64,000 bases of DNA from positions 16,058,440 through 16,122,439 of the forward strand of contig CP136061.1 in assembly GCA_032622095.1 (NCBI GenBank). The letters run 5' to 3'. A model generated the notes under the pieces. It saw nothing but the letters and a program-made list of their open reading frames with translations. It was not told the origin of the DNA and made no database searches. This document shows positions 10,811 through 21,440 of this stretch, piece by piece. Each line of letters starts with the position of its first letter. Position 1 is the first letter of the stretch. This DNA is from Siphonodentalium dalli. Lineage: Eukaryota; Mollusca; Scaphopoda; Gadilida; Siphonodentaliidae. The translations under genes were made by a program, and so were the position numbers.

Positions 10811-12325
10811 CAGACACATTTGGTCTCTACCGGAAACACTGATTTCACATCACTAGACTAAACGCAATTATATATACAAAATGGCCAAAGGACATTTTAT
10901 ATACAATATGCACACAATAAATATGGGATCCCTCCCTACAAACGTGTTGTTTGTTTGTTTGGTTTTCATTGTTCCTTTTTTGTTTGTTCTTCTTTTAAAA
11001 CTAGTGAGTGCATATAAGCTTATATTCTTCATAATGTTTTCAAATGTCATTTTGACTATCAGTTTGAATTTTTGACCATGCAATGAGCTAATTCAGCTGC
11101 CTTCCACAATATATACACTTAAATGTAATTAAGAGACTTCTCTAAAGACCATTTTCTAGAACAATACAGACTGGATTCAAACGAGAGATGTTTTCTATTG
11201 ACAACAGCTAGCTAGCGCATGAAACTGTTCGCGCGAAAGATTTCCCCAGTGATATTTTGGGATATAGCGCCCATGTAAACATTTATATTTGTCATATATA
11301 AACGTGGGAAGTTGCTAGCTTTAGTTTGGCATGGATATGTATGAGTTGTTTTAACGAGATACGTGGTGGCAGGGTGGTTGTACTATAGTGTTCCGCGGAA
11401 TCCGCCCCTCCAACTTTGGTGAAAGTATTCAACATTTTGAAATCCCATGACTGACACAGCAACAGTTGGAAACTACGTATATAGATGGAAATTGTTGTGA
11501 TAGTTTGATGTATTTGTGTGGTTGCTCCACTACGTGTCACGTGCGATCATATTAAATATGAACACGATCCGACAAAATAATACGTCAGTTATTGCATCTG
11601 ATAGAACATGTCTATTGGCGGATGGAAGGTATCAATACTTAATGAACCGATAAACCGATATACACCAAAAACTATACCACTGAGGGTGTGTGTCATTATA
11701 AACAGGACATACAACTATACAGGTGACATTTAACGACATTTTCTTTCCGATGCGATAACTCATTATTGTTTTGTCGGATCGTGTTCGTATTTTATGGTCA
11801 GGTTTATGATGACACAATGTATAATTATATGATGTATAATTTTGGTATCGATTGGTTGATCATACATGTGAACCACATTCTATGCCAATTACTGCATCTG
11901 GTGGCCTAACAATACAGCGTGTTACTTTTGTAAATTCACATATATTTACAGTTAAGATTACATGTAAGAGCCATTCATATATGATAGCCATTAAGTGGTA
12001 TCACGGCGAACATTTGAGTAAATCGTCAATATCTCTAGGGAACACTCTTACATTTTGATCGCATCAAGACATATCTGGCGACTCCAACATTCTCAAAATA
12101 CATATCAGATTCATACTTGATATGTGTGTCCATATTTCAACTCACACAATCCGTGATAAGGCTAATTATGACAGTTAATAGTTTTTTCTTAACAGGAAAC
12201 GCTCTTTAAATTTTCAAAACCGTACAAAAACGTTTTCCCACTAAAATTTCAACTGGACACAGGTAGACTGACAGTAGAGAAGATCTGCTATTGATATAGA
12301 AACCGTTCTTATGTCGTGTTTAACA
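10811..12325. other. No gene recognised
   Basis: Intergenic or intronic sequence with only short chance frames. The phrase around GATCGTGTTCGTATTT near 11777 resembles the reverse complement of a phrase near 11550, but no clean repeat is defined. Confidence 0.5.
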
Positions 12326-12724
12326 TTAACCCTTTACCCAACAAAACGGCCAAAACCGGCCAAATAAAGCTTCAACAGCCTAAAATATCTTGGGTCTGTC
12401 TCAATAAAACCATACAAATATGGATATCATTGGAACCGGCTCATTGACCACATTGTGATGGTTATAGTTATGCCCTGTGCCAATGCATTCTCTTATATAT
12501 GCGAGTCGACCATAGGTCGCCTCGCATATATAAGAGAATGCATTGGCCTAAAAAAAAATCTTTTTTAACACTTTTTACCATTTTTTCTTACATTCTTTAA
12601 CAATTTTATAATTTTTAATGTGTTAAGCCAATGCATTCTCTTATATATACGAGGCAACCTATGGTCGACTCGCATATATAAGAGAATGCATTGGCACAGG
12701 CCGTTCTGTTGGGTAAAGGGTTAA
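12326..12724. mobile_element. piggyBac-like MITE with two internal hairpins (copy 1)
   Basis: TTAA (12326-12329) precedes CCCTTTACCCAACAAAACGG, and the far end is the inverse, with GTTGGGTAAAGGG before TTAA (12721-12724). TTAA target duplication and termini starting with CCC are hallmarks of the piggyBac superfamily. Inside are two nearly perfect 69-bp palindromes (12479-12547 and 12627-12695), each with arms beginning GCCAATGCATTCTCTTATAT, separated by an A/T-rich spacer. There is no coding capacity. A second copy in the opposite orientation lies at 48249-48669 and a fragment at 49583-49680. Confidence 0.8.
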
Positions 12725-13430
12725 AGAAACTGCGCGACCATATTCGTCGGTTGGATTAGCTTAGCTTTTCTGCGATATCTTTACCAAAATTTGATTTATC
12801 GGAGTTCTGTTTGTGGCAAGTGATCAATATATTCTTGTAGATTGTTCACGTGTGTGTATCTGTGATATAGCTGATTTCAAGAATGTACAATATCTTAATA
12901 TCTTAAAATTGAAATTGCTGTCATAAATACAATTTGATGATTTTATGATACAAATTCACATTAAGATGTGCAATTATGCATTTTGTGGCAACATCTCTCC
13001 CTGCATGTCAATCAGGAACAAAGAAAGGCACTTACCGAACAAGCCATGCGTAATAACATGTCAACGTATTACCAGGTGAACGGAAAACAATTAAAGGGGT
13101 CCACAAATAAACGTCTCACAAAAATATTGTTCCACTTAAACTTCTAGCTGGAATCAGGTAGATTCTAAAAAGAGACACACTGGATGTATAAAAACCGTTC
13201 TCATATCGCTCTTAACACTCCTAAAACGCGCAACCATTTATCTCGACATAAGGAATCAGACTACTGTGTGTTCTCAGTAAAACGAGTTGTACTATTGACT
13301 TCTCCCGGAGGGACTTTGTTGGTGATGCCAGCTTGGTTGTATACAATTATGTAGTATTTTCGCATGCTATAAGATCAAATTACCGGTTGAATTATAATAA
13401 ACAGAGTATGCCTTGTCACTGGCTACGTGG
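12725..13430. other. No gene recognised
   Basis: Short stretches resemble each other across 12230-12310 and 13110-13190 (phrases with AAACGTTTTCCCACT / AATATTGTTCCACTT, then CAGGTAGA and TAAAAACCGTTCT), suggesting an old duplication on both sides of the MITE. No coding signal. Confidence 0.4.
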
Positions 13431-13470
13431 GTATAGTGCCAAGTGGGGTGGCTATAGTTCATCCCGAGAG

Positions 13471-13512
<42 letters not shown>

Positions 13513-14020
13513 TGGGTGGGCGCGAAGCGCCCGGGATGGTCGAAAAGATCGAGTGATCTTCTCCTTCACCCCACGTTCACCCCGATTCGCGTCGCCAACC
13601 CTATATATTGGGCACTCCAGGCCGTGCTCTATCTATTATACATATTACCTCATACCAAACATCGCGCATTGTGATTTGTCGGGAGCCGTATCCTATATGA
13701 AAAAATGTCGTGCTAAATTTAGACACAACTAAACCAAACTCGTTTGCAGAAATAAATGAATAGAGACAATAGTGACCATGCTAAACGTTCGTTCGCGTAC
13801 CCACCCCACTGGGCACTATTAGATAAATATTGCACGGCTTGGACAGAGGACCATTAGTTTGGCATAGACACCGACAAACCGTGCAATATTTAGTATAAAG
13901 ATAGTATACAATGTTGTGTACATTATGTGTTTTTCTTGTACTCGCCCAGGTTGTGGTGAAAAGTCGTATTGTACTCGACACGAGTACAAGAAAAACACAT
14001 GCTGTACACAACATTGTATA
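13431..14020. repeat. Foldback region with nested inverted repeats and a GA microsatellite
   Basis: Outer arms GTGCCAAGTGGGGTGG (near 13437-13452) and CCACCCCACTGGGCAC (near 13801-13817) face each other. Inside are a GAGA microsatellite (about 13465-13513) and the stem AATATTGCACGG / CCGTGCAATATT (about 13828 and 13878). An adjoining 40-bp near-perfect inverted repeat has arms at 13905-13944 and 13981-14020 with a 36-bp loop. The small frames across it (cysteine-rich on the plus strand) arise from the palindrome and are not supported as genes. This may be a foldback transposon. Confidence 0.6.
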
Positions 14021-14671
14021 ATAACATTTTTGTTATCCATCTGTATGTTTATACAAATTTTGGGAATAAAACTTTTATGGTTATTTTTGGTATTTGTCGG
14101 CACTTGATTCTCTATAGAAGCCTGTATTCGATCATCAGAAAGCATTATTTGGAACAGTAAACGCTGAAGTGAAAAAAATCAATGCGGAAGTGAAACGTCG
14201 GTAAATCAACTAGATTATTGAGCCCAATATGACTTTCGGGAGTCCAATATGACTTTTTCCCGGATTATCATGTGACGGCTTTTGCCCAATCAGAAATAGT
14301 GTTAGTTAAGGGATGGATAATAATGTATTATATCGGACATTCTTCATGCTGTCCCAGATATCATATTTAAATAATTTCCTTCTCATTGTAGAAAGATTTG
14401 TGTTGTTCTTCAAATCCTCTTCAATAAAGTTAAATAAATTGTCTTGCTTCTAACTGCAAATCTTAAATCTTCATCTTCATGAGGCATTGTTGCCATTTTG
14501 ACTTATTTCGAAAGCAATGGAAAGCAGGCATCAAACAATGGCGTCAGATCAAAACAATACATTTTTTTATTACCAAACAGACTTGAAGATTCGTTTAGAA
14601 AACTTACACATGATACATCGTCACATGGGAAAACATCACAAATAACATAAATAATTTGCTTACGATCATGT
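14021..14671. other. No gene recognised
   Basis: AT-rich sequence. The 85-codon minus frame at 14503-14760 runs into the duplicated segment and has no recognisable domain. Confidence 0.45.
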
Positions 14672-14907
14672 ATGGTGATATATTTATTGATGTTCGCCAA
14701 CGTGTGCATAGTGCACGGCCGGTAACGAGTTAACGAAGTTGTCCAGTTTGTTTTTGTCATTCAAACTGGGTCAATACCGCGCCGTCTGAACGATGCTCAA
14801 GGCAATCGTAACGACGAGCTCGTGTGAGCTTATTCACACGACTGATTTGGCATTGGTTTAACTCGCTTGACACGGCGGTCAAGCTTCATTCTACTCTTGA
14901 AGTTTTG
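14672..14907. repeat. ~235-bp segment duplicated at 18662-18901
   Basis: This block, from ATATATTTATTGATGTTCGC to TTGAAGTTTTGCGTTGTATC, is nearly identical to 18662-18901, with only a handful of differences by eye. It includes a strong small hairpin (CGTGTGAGC / TTCACACG). The high identity points to recent duplication or transposition. No gene is recognised in it. Confidence 0.8.
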
Positions 14908-15170
14908 CGTTGTATCGTTCGCTTGTTTTTGCTGTTCGTCACATGGTTATCTGATTGCGATTTCCAAGAATCTTCTGCTGGGAAAAAGAAGTCACAGTGA
15001 TGTTAGTTACGAGAAACATTATTATTCAGAGAAGAAGCCCTTATGTATGTTACACCAGTATACGTTCTTGAAACAAAGACATATCAAACAGGCATTAAGG
15101 ATGTGGATTTCATGCACGGTTAACCGGGGAATGTTCTTAGTGTGATACCACTGTTTCCGGACAATAACAC
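14908..15170. other. No gene recognised
   Basis: The 92-codon plus frame at 14867-15145 has a hydrophobic N-terminus but no known domain and begins inside the duplicated block; I do not call it a gene. Confidence 0.4.
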
Positions 15171-15395
15171 GTGCAGCAAAGAGGGTGTCGTGGAAGTCCT
15201 GAATGATGTATTTAAAGTAAACGGATTCGAAGAGACAGAAAAGCAGACATCACAGATAGTAATAGCTGCTTGCGGACATAAACATGTGCAACAAAGAGGG
15301 TGTCGTTCAAGTCCTGAATGTTGTAGTCAAATCAACATAACATTTCTCGCATTCGAAGAGACAGAAAAAGCAGTTATCACAGATGGTCAAGCTAA
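15171..15395 (+). repeat. Two-copy tandem duplication, period ~115 bp
   Basis: GTGCAGCAAAGAGGGTGTCG at 15171 recurs as GTGCAACAAAGAGGGTGTCG at 15286, followed in both copies by AGTCCTGAATG and later by ATTCGAAGAGACAGAAAA. The open frame through both copies (15142-15399) has no recognised domain. Confidence 0.7.
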
Positions 15396-17739
15396 GTAAT
15401 TTTGTCATGGCGAAATTATTTTCTCACCGTTCTGAACACGGAAATCAGCCGGTACTTTAACAATATCACGAGTAGGCAATTAAAACAGTCTAGATGTAAT
15501 CATTTTACAACCAATTCGTCGAATTTGGAGTAAGACTACACTGAAAGTCCTTTTCGAACACAATAATCGGTGATATGGCTCTGCCATTAGTCGCTCTTGT
15601 CAGCCTTATAGTGTATATTTATATAATACCTAATACTAGATAATATGCATGAGATCAATTACATTAATCCATGTTGGACTTCCCATGCCACTTAGGTCAT
15701 TTAATTTTCTAGAAATACCTTATGCTGCCGTATAATTGTTGTGAAAAGAAAATCGATTGCTGTTTAAAAAATAATAAATACAGTATCTATCATATCGGCA
15801 CGCAACAAGTTAATCAATTAAATCATAAGGTATCGCAAAATAAAGAGGTAATTAATGTATCAAAATTAGTAGCTCGCAAACTATTGCGAATATATATATT
15901 TTTAGCATCTTGCATTGGAATAATCATTTTCGTATATGTTTATCGGCGACATTTCGCACTGTATATAAATTATTACTGATATTACGCCCATAGTATGGGT
16001 GTTTACTGCGTCGATGTCCTGGTCGTGCCAATAGAGCGACGGTGATATCTGACAGGACAACACATTTCGGGTTTCACTACAATTTTTTTAAATATCACGA
16101 TTGGCGTGATTAGACGATTTTTTTTGGGTATTACTAATTTAGTGTCACACTCTTTCAGAAGCCGAAACATTTTGACATTAAAGAGGTACTGTAGTCCAAT
16201 GTGGTTGTTGGTTTCTACATTAATTGTTTCGCAGAACAAGTCAAACCGTTTGACATTCTTTGCCTGGCTGCCGAGTACGAAGTTATGTTATAGATGGCAG
16301 ATAAGCCTGAATGCAAAAACAGAACTTTTTTCACAGATAAAATGTTTTTGTAGAGTTTCAGGCATATGTATCATATTACATGTCATTATATAGTACCGGT
16401 ATGCATAATAGTCCCATATATTCCTTAATGTTATTATACAGTCAATGAGGGGCTCGACTTCATGCCCGTATCAACATAAGTTTTACACGTTGGTGCCATG
16501 CGTTTCCCATTCCACTGTCCGTCAATTACTTTCATTACGAGTTATACATAGATTCGTAATTTAGTTTATGACTGGAGACATAAAGTAACGCTAACTTAAA
16601 ATTAACACGTTTGAGTTAAAGTGATCTGACACACTTGGGTAAGGTTGTCAAATAGAATGGAGATCTTGCCGATATGAATTATGTTTACGAATATGAATTC
16701 AAATTGACAACTCATCACACTGTCATTCTGATATATTAATTAAAAGCAATGACTCTCGACGTCAAAATCATTTGTGTTTGTTTATCGCCGATATTTGCGT
16801 CCCGAATCCAGATGTAAATATTTATATTTGACCGCAGTTCAGACGAATATTTCTATGGAGTGGTATGGTCGATTTCTTTGAAATGTTTGGCGATGTTAGT
16901 AGGATGCTACATTCCCCAAATTGGCATAACGATTGAATACTATCTTATCAATTGTATACACCCGAACAAGTCCATGGTATGTCTTTAAGATAACTTGTTA
17001 ACCTGAACGTTTAGAGAATGCATCTTTGACACATGCTAATTATGATTCTATATATCTGTATTGAAGTTATTACCTGGAATCTATCGAAATTGATGTACAT
17101 TCTCCCTTTAATTTGTCAGTTTGATTCAATTAAATCGGAACATGATGCGTATTTAAAGGCTAATATGTTTTTTCGTAGCTTTACCATTCATTGATATTAC
17201 GTTGTAATTTCCAGTGAGATACAACCACCGATGGTAACACTGAGTTACGTTACAGAAAGCGAAATTCCTTTGATTGAATGAATAGTGCATGTAACCAGAA
17301 ACCGTATACAAGTCATATTCTTTTATAAAAGTTAATATTACACAATTTATCAAAATGAACGATGAGTTTGAATATTTATTCATAATTACACGTATATATA
17401 ACAAGGTTTTTTGTGATACTTCTATTTAGCCTGTGTTTTCACAGCAACGTATTTTTGCTTTTTGCAGGTCATCGACTGTTATACTGGTGCGGTCGAGCAT
17501 TCATTCTGTGGACGAGCTTTGATTCTCTTCAATTATGGCCGGATAGCGAAATTATTTCGCCGGACATAGTTGCGGATGTCCACCATAATTACACAATGTT
17601 CCAGTGTTGGCATCTGGCTCAGGGTGTAATACGAGATATTGATGCCACCATTGTTAGTTTAGTAAGGACCTATTCGAAGCAGTTATATATATTCGTGATA
17701 TGCTTTGTTCGATGTACCGGATGTTTAACCAGGAGGAGA
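15396..17739. other. No confident gene; one 140-codon frame of unclear status
   Basis: Mostly AT-rich sequence. A plus frame at 17413-17835 (140 codons) follows a pyrimidine tract and a TTTTTGCAG acceptor-like site near 17468, so part of it could be an exon. I recognise no domain, and its 3' end runs into the degenerate repeats that follow. Confidence 0.35.
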
Positions 17740-18345
17740 ATGCATGTCATGGCCCAGATGCGGTCATATGTGTTCGTACGGATGGGCATTCAGTTGGTAT
17801 TTTGTGAAATGTTGTACCAGATGAGTTTCAGTTAGGACACAGATGTTTCAATATTAATAGCCCTGATGCGGCTATATGTGTGCTTGTCCGGGTGGACATT
17901 TAGTTCTCTTGTGAGTTATTGCGACCAGACGAGGCGTTTCAGTTATGCATGGCTCATATGTGGCTATATATGAGTACATGTACGAACAGTTATTGTTAGT
18001 TATTTTGTGAATTGTTTCGCCCAGAGGAGGCGTTTTATTTACGGCCCAGATGTGGCTCATGTATGGCCCAGATGTGGTCAGTTGATCCAAGGGATCATGG
18101 GTGCATGTGCGAAAGGCACTTAGTTGTTATTGTGTTACTTTTTTCGCCCAGAAGAGGCGTTTTATTTACGGCCCAGATGTGGCTCATGTATGGCCCAGAT
18201 GTGGTCAGTTGATCCAAGGGATCATGAGTGTTTGTGCGAAAGGCACTTAGCTGTTATTTTGTGAATTGTTTCGCCCAGACGAGGCGTTTTATTTATGGCC
18301 CAGATGCGGCTACATGTATGGCCCAGATGTGGTCACTTGTAATGT
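17740..18345 (+). repeat. 127-bp tandem repeat with degenerate upstream copies
   Basis: TTTCGCCCAGA-GAGGCG recurs at 18015, 18142 and 18269, an exact 127-bp spacing. Each unit contains two GGCCCAGATGTGG phrases and GATCCAAGGGATCATG. Older shorter units lie upstream (for example near 17918). Copies become more diverged toward 17740, the usual sign of growth at one side. Confidence 0.85.
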
Positions 18346-18550
18346 ATGCAGGATCATACAGATCTTTGTTCGTAATATTAATTGATTAGCAATAAAGTCA
18401 AAGCATCTATGAAATAACATTAGCTCACACATAGTGACACTTGTTTAGCGTTGCTAGACAGATATACGTCAATATCAATACGGTACTAGTATAGATTTTA
18501 CAAATGAGACGTCGTGTCGCCTACATTATTTCCCCTAACTTTGTTGGTCT
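18346..18550. other. Spacer, nothing recognised
   Basis: Short AT-rich interval between the 127-bp array and the 113-bp direct repeat. Confidence 0.4.
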
Positions 18551-18663
18551 ATCGCTACACTTCACGTTTGTCCATTAAAGTTTACATTTAACATCATGCA
18601 TTCGTTGTAGTTATTCCATAAATACTTTATGTTCGTTCGAGCTGCAAGCGAGTTAGAACATAA
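18551..18663. repeat. 113-bp direct repeat, left copy
   Basis: From ATCGCTACACTTCACGTTTG to GCGAGTTAGAACATAA this is identical by eye to 19033-19145. The pair flanks about 370 bp that contains the 18662-18901 copy of the 14672-14907 block. A 24-bp partial third copy sits just before the right one (about 19009-19032). Confidence 0.85.
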
Positions 18664-18901
18664 ATATATTTATTGATGTTCGCCAACGTGTGCATAGTGC
18701 ACGGCCGGTAACGAGTTAACGAAGTTGTCCAGTTTGTTTTGGTCATTCAAACTGGGTCAATACCGCGCCGTCTGAACGATGCTCAAGGCAATCGTAACGA
18801 CGAGCTCGTGTGAGCTTATTCACACGACTGATTTTGCATTGGTTTAACTCGCTTGACCCGGTGGTCAAGGTTCATTCTACTCTTGAAGTTTTGCGTTGTA
18901 T
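18662..18901. repeat. Second copy of the ~235-bp duplicated block
   Basis: Nearly identical to 14672-14907 and in the same orientation. It stops at a run of nine Cs, after which sequence diverges. It sits between two identical 113-bp direct repeats. Confidence 0.8.
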
Positions 18902-19032
18902 CCCCCCCCCCACCCACCACCCCATGATTGGGAAATGCTTGTAACACTATAATATTCATCATTTTATGTCTTATTTGTTTATGACTGATAGTCTGCGAAC
19001 GATATTTATCGCTACACTTCACGTTTGTCCAT

Positions 19033-19145
19033 ATCGCTACACTTCACGTTTGTCCATTAAAGTTTACATTTAACATCATGCATTCGTTGTAGTTATTCCA
19101 TAAATACTTTATGTTCGTTCGAGCTGCAAGCGAGTTAGAACATAA
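19033..19145. repeat. 113-bp direct repeat, right copy
   Basis: Matches 18551-18663 across its full length by eye. See that entry for context. Confidence 0.85.
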
Positions 19146-20667
19146 CTCTGGTTGTCGATTACAAAGACATTTCGGACAAACAAATGCTGAACTTTTGCAG
19201 CGAGGCGGAGATGAGTTTCAACTGACCACCCGGAATAGCGGATATGCTAAAACTATATGTCTGGATTTCCCAAGCGATAGTAGGTGTACTAAATTCAGGA
19301 AGCCCACTATCCTGTTGTGTACGAAACTGTCGGTAATAGTGAATGTCAAGCAACCAACCACAAGCGTGGATTAGGCTTAGATAGAAATGTGAGATAAAAT
19401 ATACCCGCGTAGTAAACGACAATACATGCTCTATTTGCACATTTCGTGTATCAGTGGTGACTTAAGAAACCGCTGTGGAATGATGTATTAACTTACAACA
19501 CAGCTGCCGAATTACTAAATAATATTTTCCGCTGGGCACAGATAATTATACATTATGTTATGATTGACGAGCAAAGTTAAAATGTTTAAGTCTGAGTTTA
19601 AATTTGTTTGCTGAAAGCCTTATCTACGATTGCGCACTCTTACCCATGCAATATACCTCTGGTCTCATGATAATAGAACGATCATTCCGAACATGTATCA
19701 AGGGTATACTATCACTACTGAAAAGTACCAGACAGTCCCTCGAATTTCTTTGATTGATGCCAGTTGAACAGGAAATTTATTCAAGAAAATTGTGCTTTCT
19801 TGGAAACCTTATCCATTTACTACTTCACCTATACCACTCCCCAGATTCGTTTACACTAAGTCGGCAATTATCAGACATAGACATTTATTATACACGTATA
19901 TATTAGTTAAACATCAGGCAGCCACGGAGAACACATAATCATAGCTACCACGACGAAGCGTTCGTCGTGGATAGCTTTACCTAGAAGTGTAAGATAGAAT
20001 TCAGAGTGTGTCGAGTCTGGGCTCTGTCCAGAATATATATGATAAGGTCAACGACCTGAAGAGTCAATGAACTGGCCTCCCATGTTTATTAGATTAGCGA
20101 CCTGTGAGTGAATAATAGCGGGATCATTCATCCAGAGGTTGCTGACCCACCTGAATAGAGCATGTATACGCCAGGACGATAACCCTTAATTCTTAATAAT
20201 AGTTTAACCATACGCACGCCATCTCAACAGCTGGAAGTGTTACACACCACCAAACTCCCATGAGACTGTGCTTACCGAACGCGCACTAGCAACTTCTGCT
20301 GATGTTCATGATATATTTCAAATTCACGGAAATACAATCTAAAAATAATATATTATGGAAGATGATACCTTGACGAAGATCTGTTCAAAGACAAAGAAAG
20401 AGGAAGAAGATTGTTAAACAGCTGTGCTCAATTGTTACACTAAATCATGGCTTTATGTTGTGAATTCTGACCCAACTTTGTTGTATGGTCCTATAAGAGG
20501 TTCACGTCAATACAGTCAACCGTTGGACCATATTGACTCGAGTTCACACCCGAGCACATTTATCATCTGAACATGTCATCTTGTGCTATTCGTTGAACAG
20601 GACAACCTTCAATAAAGATACCCACTGCAACCTTTGTTCTGTTCGCTAAATAAGACCAACAGAATGC
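19146..20667. other. No gene recognised; one short perfect-looking hairpin
   Basis: A 34-bp hairpin is at 19943-19976 (AGCTACCACGACGAA-GCG-TTCGTCGTGG, closing with a one-base bulge). Short frames such as 19111-19374 have no recognisable domain. Confidence 0.5.
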
Positions 20668-21170
20668 GTGCGACATATTATCAAACAACTGCAGTAATTA
20701 TGTGTTCGCTGCCACTATCCTACTATATTTGTAACATACATGTATTTATACATATCTACATATATTCCATAATGTTGTGTTTATAATAATACATCTGATA
20801 TGATTTCCGCGAGAAACCTATGTATAAATATAGTATATATACATATGTGCTATTTTCACCATCGAAACTTAAATTTCATTAACCTGGGCCATTATTATTT
20901 TTCTTACACACACTAACTTTACCCTGCAGGATGTTTTACAAGAGAATAGCTTGAATACCTAACATTCTACTTTATGAATATAAATAAATAACCGTCCACA
21001 CTATTTTATTTTCCGCTCGTACTACAATGGTACAATGTTAACTGGCTGCGTGCGACATATCATCAAACCACTGTAGTAATGCTGTGTGCGCTGCCACTAT
21101 AGTACTATATTTGTAACATGTATGTAGTTATATACCTATGCATATACCACAATGTTGTGTTTATAATCTT
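20668..21170. repeat. Two diverged copies of a ~120-bp sequence, 383 bp apart
   Basis: The sequence from GTGCGACATATTATCAAAC through CTGCCACTAT and ACTATATTTGTAACAT to AATGTTGTGTTTATAAT at 20668-20790 recurs at 21051-21170 with scattered changes. It lies downstream of the minus-strand LRR gene and could form part of its 3' UTR. Confidence 0.7.
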
Positions 21171-21278
21171 ATATTTTGCATGTAACTACTCGAACTAATG
21201 TATATATACTGTCCTGTGATGGAAGTTAATACACAATTGTCTCTCCATTACTAATTTGTCAGATGCTACTATATATTA

Positions 21279-21440
21279 GCGCTCTCATTGGTCTCACCGG
21301 GTGCCCTCTGTTACTATAAGCGTTTCCATTGGCCTGTGCTGGTGTCAGCTATTACTATAGGCGTTCTCGTTGGTCTAAACGTGTGTCAAGTTTTACTACA
21401 ATCGTTCTTATTGGTCTGTACGGGTGTGACCTTCACTGCT
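21279..21440. repeat. 41-bp minisatellite, 4 copies, overlapping the LRR gene 3' end
   Basis: GCGCTCTCATTGG, GCGTTTCCATTGG, GCGTTCTCGTTGG and TCGTTCTTATTGG start units at 21279, 21320, 21361 and about 21402. The last unit and part of the third code, on the minus strand, for the end of the cytoplasmic tail and the stop codon of the LRR receptor. Confidence 0.8.

Noticed and set aside
13916-14160. Cys-rich 63-codon plus frames (possible small peptide)
   Set aside because: They lie exactly in the 40-bp inverted repeat and loop; the cysteines come from the palindrome sequence.
17413-17835. 140-codon plus-strand frame as a gene
   Set aside because: No domain, unclear start; the end lies in degenerate tandem repeats. 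An acceptor-like site near 17468 keeps open the possibility of an exon but is not enough.
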